From: an uncultured Clostridia bacterium
GTDB lineage: Bacteria; Bacillota; Clostridia; JAAYHZ01
Direction: 5' to 3'
NCBI GenBank assembly: GCA_937894465.1
Contig: CALCRE010000183.1
Location: 1 to 7,802, forward strand
Length of the DNA stretch: 7,802 bases
Shown: one piece after another, positions 5,578 to 7,802 of the stretch
How positions within the stretch are numbered: the first letter of the stretch is position 1
Layout: every line of letters starts with the position of its first letter
The notes under the pieces: model-generated
What the model saw: only the letters and a program-made list of their open reading frames with translations
Databases searched by the model: none
Told to the model about the DNA's origin: nothing
Program-made: the position numbers and the translations under genes

Positions 5578-6249
5578 TTAGGCTGTTGTCGGGCATCTAC
5601 CATCGAAGATCGCTGGCAATGCCCAAACACATGCCGCAAGAGACTCATTGCCCAGCGAACCGTGGAATAAGTATGAGCAGGATGCTCGTAAAAATAATTT
5701 TATAAAAATACGACAACTATATAAATAGCGTTTAAAATTTGCGGTATTCATACTTACATCCTCAAGCAGAGCCTTTGGATGACCGCATTCCCGCATTCTG
5801 TTTTCGTTGGCAAACTGGATGAACTCCCTGACATTTTTACGTATTTCTATTACCGTTCCATAGAACACATTATATACTACTCTTTCCTTTAGCCACTTCC
5901 AAAAACCTTCAATCAAATTTAGATTCGGGCTATACGGAGGTAGAAAAACTAATTCCAGCCGGTCTTTATTCTCATTAAGGAACGGCTGTATAAGTTTTGC
6001 ATGATGAATTCTCGAATTGTCAAGGATCATGACTATTTTCCCTGAAGGATACTTTACCAGAAGTTCCCCTAAAAATTTTAAGAAGACCTCGGCATCATAT
6101 TTTTCTTCTTCGATACAGAACACCTCTCCGCTTTCATAATCTAAAGTACCGATTAACTTGACCCCTCTATGCTTTCCGTAAGTCGGAACAACTTTTTGCT
6201 TCCCTCTTAAAAACCAAGTTTGGTGTATTGCTTGGTAATCTCTGATCAT
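5578..6249 (-). CDS. IS630 transposase ORF B, DDE catalytic half
   Basis: This carries the catalytic part of an IS630-type DDE transposase. The second Asp is in MILDNSRIHH (D77 from the ATG at 6249) and the final acidic residue is Glu114 in LPPYSPNLNLIEGFW. The first catalytic Asp, in IIFQDES, is encoded at 6256-6258, just upstream of this ATG, in frame but before it. ORF B alone would therefore lack it. The active enzyme must be an ORF A-B fusion made by shifting frame at the A9 run (6295-6303). The natural C-terminus is probably near residue 178, within the left inverted repeat. The last 45 or so residues are read from flanking DNA and match no transposase feature that I know. A few such extra residues may be tolerated, but this is odd for an intact element. 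Confidence 0.78.
   Translation of the reverse strand: MIRDYQAIHQTWFLRGKQKVVPTYGKHRGVKLIGTLDYESGEVFCIEEEKYDAEVFLKFLGELLVKYPSGKIVMILDNSRIHHAKLIQPFLNENKDRLELVFLPPYSPNLNLIEGFWKWLKERVVYNVFYGTVIEIRKNVREFIQFANENRMRECGHPKALLEDVSMNTANFKRYLYSCRIFIKLFLRASCSYLFHGSLGNESLAACVWALPAIFDGRCPTTA
5585..5717. other. Structured, GC-richer patch of unknown origin
   Basis: This stretch is bounded by a 7-base inverted repeat, GTTGTCG (5585-5591) and CGACAAC (5711-5717). Inside it a second, longer one has CGCTGGCAATG (5611-5621) opposite CATTGCCCAGCG (5646-5657) with one bulged base. Much of it is clearly richer in G and C than the surroundings. It could be an old mobile-element end, a small structured RNA or DNA from another source. 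The extended end of the IS630 ORF B reads through it, but that looks accidental. Confidence 0.4.
5717..5743 (+). repeat. Left terminal inverted repeat of the IS630 element
   Basis: This is the left end, beginning CTATATAAATAGC. It overlaps the codons for residues about 170-178 (NFKRYLYS) of ORF B, so the transposase gene runs through the end of its own element. It pairs with 6959-6985. Confidence 0.72.
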
Positions 6250-6290
6250 TGACTCATCTTGGAAGATTATATGGGCAATCTCTCCGTAGA

Positions 6291-6797
6291 TCAGTTTTTT
6301 TTTATTTCTTCAAAATCTTCTCGAAACTTTTCTTGCTTTTCAAGATCCGCTTTTTTTAATGTGTATGTAGGTCGGGTGAAACTGAGTCCCAAACGATGCA
6401 ACACCAATGTCATCCCTCTTATTGAGTATTTGACATTGTACTCTCTAAGGACGTACTCACGGATAATTCCTGCATTCCAGTTATAACTGGCAGGAAATCC
6501 GACTCCTGCAGGAGTGTTGTTGATAATAAGGTCTAATAACTCAAACTCTTGGTCGTCGGTTAGTTTTTTGGGCTGACCTGTAGGCTTTTTAGGTACCAAG
6601 CCTTCCAATCCCTTTTCCCGGTATGCCGCCCAATAATAATCAACAGTTCTTTCTGAAACCTTTACCGTATTTGCAATCTCTCTGATAGTTTTTCCGGTTA
6701 ACTTTAGAAATATGACTTGATAACGTTTATACATTCGTACATTTTTAGTTTCTTTCATAGCCTGTTCAACTTTAACAACCTCTTCACTACAAGTCAT
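6291..6797 (-). CDS. IS630 transposase ORF A, DNA-binding half
   Basis: The protein is 168 residues from the ATG at 6797, chosen because GAGGTG lies 7 bases upstream; an ATG at 6899 is open but has no such support. Residues about 25-60 form a helix-turn-helix (YQVIFLKLTGKTIREIA, then VSERTVDYYWAAYREKG). This is followed by the GLEGLVPKKPTGQP linker and a second winged-helix-like segment (about 105-145, ending RLGLSFTRP). This is the standard N-terminal architecture of IS630 transposases and binds the element ends. The frame ends in TGA just after a run of nine As. The protein continues directly into the catalytic half in the -1 frame (KKKLIYGEIAHIIFQDES), which fits programmed frameshifting or transcription slippage known from IS elements. 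Confidence 0.8.
   Translation of the reverse strand: MTCSEEVVKVEQAMKETKNVRMYKRYQVIFLKLTGKTIREIANTVKVSERTVDYYWAAYREKGLEGLVPKKPTGQPKKLTDDQEFELLDLIINNTPAGVGFPASYNWNAGIIREYVLREYNVKYSIRGMTLVLHRLGLSFTRPTYTLKKADLEKQEKFREDFEEIKKN
6295..6303 (-). other. A9 slippage site joining IS630 ORF A to ORF B
   Basis: The minus strand reads GAAATAAAAAAAAACTGATC. In the zero frame this gives ATA AAA AAA AAC TGA, a stop. Adding one A (or slipping back one base) gives ATA AAA AAA AAA CTG ATC, which opens the catalytic frame. Such runs in IS630-like elements are thought to be recoding sites. The alternative is that the true tract is ten As and the gene is a single ORF. Confidence 0.72.
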
Positions 6798-6958
6798 TTT
6801 GACACACCTCACAATAATGTATTCGGTTAGTTTACCAATAGGTACACTTCCGATTGCATTATATTTCAATGGGATAACCTTGTCCGGTAGTAAATCCAAC
6901 TTTATTGTAAAAAATTATTAGAGCAGTTCGTATCCAGCTTCACGGTCACAACAAAGTA

Positions 6959-6985
6959 CGCAATACTTAGATGCTATTTATATAG
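6959..6985 (-). repeat. Right terminal inverted repeat of the IS630 element
   Basis: This ends GCTATTTATATAG at 6973-6985 and mirrors the left end. About 160 bases separate its inner edge from the ORF A start at 6797. They should hold the transposase promoter, but I could not pick out clear -35/-10 boxes. Confidence 0.72.
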
Positions 6986-7692
6986 CTTGACAAACACCGT
7001 TATTGGTAACGAGTTTTCGAAATTACTCCTTAGCGTTTACTTAGCTGTGCGTCCATTTCTGTTGTGAACAAGTTCTCTGTCTTGTTCCAGCACTTGAACC
7101 TCCAAGAGCCCAGAGGTCCTTCGCTCATGACAGGTGTTACCTCTCATGATATCAACTTGCCTTTAATATAGAGAAACATTACTTCCTCCTCATCGCTACT
7201 ACAACCTCATGCGTCAATCCTAAACCCTTCCATTCTATTCAGCATTTAGCCTTATTGAATGGATCTCTGTAAGGTTACTGCCCACAATACCGGGAGTAGG
7301 ACTTTCCCGTCGTTATCTCTGCAAATCTTTCTATAGATGTCAGAACCCATACCCTGGCTGTTCTTGCAGTGCATTTGATCGTTTCTTCCTGCAAGACTAC
7401 TACCTTCCCCAATGCCTTAGTGGGTCGGCACATGCATTCACTCCTTCAACAGCTTCAGAAGGAAAGCCTTTTCGGGGCTGCAGTATTCGTTAATTCCTTC
7501 TGACCTCAATATTTGCTCGCCACACAGACTGTTCCGACCTTACGTTATTATCCGTAGGCCGCCGTGACTTTTACTTTCAAGCATCATCGTAGGTTGTTAC
7601 CAACCCCACGCGTTGAATATGCATCGTCCGAATCGACCAATTGACGATAAGAGACTTTCACCCTAATAGATTCGCAACCTTGACGGCTGCAC
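6986..7692 (-). ncRNA. Group II intron, 5' part (domain I and onward), truncated by the IS630 element
   Basis: On the minus strand the intron starts GUGCAG at 7692, close to the GUGYG consensus. It continues with sequence typical of bacterial group II introns: an AGGGUGAAAGUC motif, CUUGAAAGUAAAAGUCACGG, and a GCAGAGAUAACGACGGG segment. Two exon-binding sites fit the exon just upstream. CCAGGG (7352-7357) sits in the loop of a 5-bp stem (7342-7346 with 7360-7364) and pairs with CCUUGG at the exon end. GAAACGAU (7378-7385) pairs with GUCGUUUU just before it, with two G-U pairs. EBS2 precedes EBS1 in the RNA, as in known introns. Domain V and the reverse transcriptase are not in the window; the sequence stops at the IS630 element. 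No protein here looks coding. Confidence 0.75.
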
Positions 7693-7708
7693 CCAAGGCT
7701 AAAACGAC
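7693..7708 (-). other. Intron-binding sites IBS1 and IBS2 in the 5' exon
   Basis: The exon end read on the minus strand is GUCGUUUUAGCCUUGG, then intron GUGCAG. CCUUGG (7693-7698) is IBS1, pairing with the candidate EBS1 in six positions including one G-U. GUCGUUUU (7701-7708) is IBS2, pairing with the candidate EBS2 over eight positions including two G-U. Such spacing, with one or two bases between the sites, is usual. Confidence 0.6.
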
Positions 7709-7802
7709 TATTTTTATTTTACATTACATAATATACTGTTCTTTCTTTAACACTACAATGTAACTTAAATATTTTTTATCTACTTACCCCATTGACCTCA
7801 CC
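7693..7802 (-). other. 5' exon flank of the intron
   Basis: About 110 AT-rich bases lead into the intron. A short inverted repeat (TTACATT at 7719-7725 and AATGTAA at 7757-7763) is the only structure seen. No ORF, ribosome-binding site or good promoter is visible, so the intron may have been inserted in non-coding DNA. Confidence 0.4.

Larger units (their letters stand above)
5717..6985 (-). mobile_element. IS630-family insertion sequence, about 1.27 kb
   Basis: The element contains two overlapping-frame transposase ORFs on the minus strand and is flanked by inverted ends. CTATATAAATAGC (5717-5729) matches the reverse complement of 6973-6985 perfectly over 13 bases. The match continues inward imperfectly to TTGCG, about 22 of 27 positions overall. 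IS630/Tc1-mariner elements insert at TA; a TA sits inside both outer ends, so a TA duplication is compatible but the exact outer base cannot be fixed. To the right it cuts into the group II intron. To the left is the GC-richer patch, which does not look like the missing half of the intron, so the site has been rearranged or the intron was already truncated. Confidence 0.78.

Noticed and set aside
5585..5717. Integron attC site
   Set aside because: The bounding repeats are in the wrong order (GTT first, AAC last) and do not fit the RYYYAAC/GTTRRRY core sites.
6798..6899. Longer start for IS630 ORF A (34 extra residues)
   Set aside because: No ribosome-binding site precedes 6899, the extra residues match no transposase feature, and GAGGTG stands 7 bases before ATG 6797.
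7414..7420. Alternative EBS1 (CUAAGGC) pairing with GCCUUGG
   Set aside because: It pairs well and sits in a small hairpin loop, but it lies 5' of the EBS2 candidate in the RNA, the reverse of the usual order. CCAGGG at 7352-7357 is preferred, though the alternative is not excluded.
7270..7430. Short minus-strand frame inside the intron starting MCRPTKALG
   Set aside because: It lies entirely in the structured domain I region, including both exon-binding sites, and has no convincing ribosome-binding site. It is best seen as ribozyme sequence that happens to be open.
6986..7692. Possible ribosomal RNA fragment
   Set aside because: The dense structure and GAAA-type motifs first suggested 23S rRNA, but no familiar rRNA core sequence is present, and the start motif and exon-binding pairings fit a group II intron better.

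Overview
The window looks like an accessory, repeat-rich stretch of a low-GC Gram-positive genome, most likely a clostridial Firmicute. The base composition is AT-rich, the ribosome-binding sites are strong (AAGGAG/GGAGG type), there is a sigma-A-like promoter, the lipoproteins have short lipoboxes, and the mobile elements are of kinds common in Clostridia. Nearly every plausible host gene lies on the minus strand.

Layout. At 1-4107 there are three related genes for secreted lipoproteins that resemble extracellular solute-binding proteins: A (1-198, cut by the window edge), B (296-1852) and C (2542-4107). A and B are near-identical at their starts and lie in a tandem duplication of about 1.67 kb that includes their upstream DNA. 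C is a more diverged paralogue, coupled by an ATGA overlap to a small unknown ORF (2300-2545). A degenerate IS110-type transposase tail (1953-2147, plus strand) sits between B and C, and a two-sided hairpin terminator (2169-2209) separates the converging units. No permease or ATPase gene is present, so any transport role is inference from the binding-protein-like sequence.

At 4525-5236 a second minus-strand unit has a good promoter (5209-5236), a 54-residue membrane-anchored or secreted small protein (4904-5068), and a secreted protein with nine cysteines (4525-4833).

From 5264 on the window is mostly mobile-element debris. It holds a heptamer G-run repeat, the 3' end of an IS3-family transposase with two Trp-to-stop changes (5296-5520), a structured GC-richer patch, an IS630-family element (about 5717-6985) whose transposase needs a frameshift at an A9 tract, and the 5' part of a group II intron (about 6986-7692). 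The intron's proposed 5' splice site is supported by exon-intron pairings that I could read directly.

The most notable pattern is that three A-tracts at points that decide a reading frame are each one A short of the tract that would give the expected protein: just after the start of B, just after the start of the nine-cysteine protein, and at the IS630 ORF junction. This could be real slippage or phase switching, programmed frameshifting (for the IS), or systematic homopolymer under-calling.
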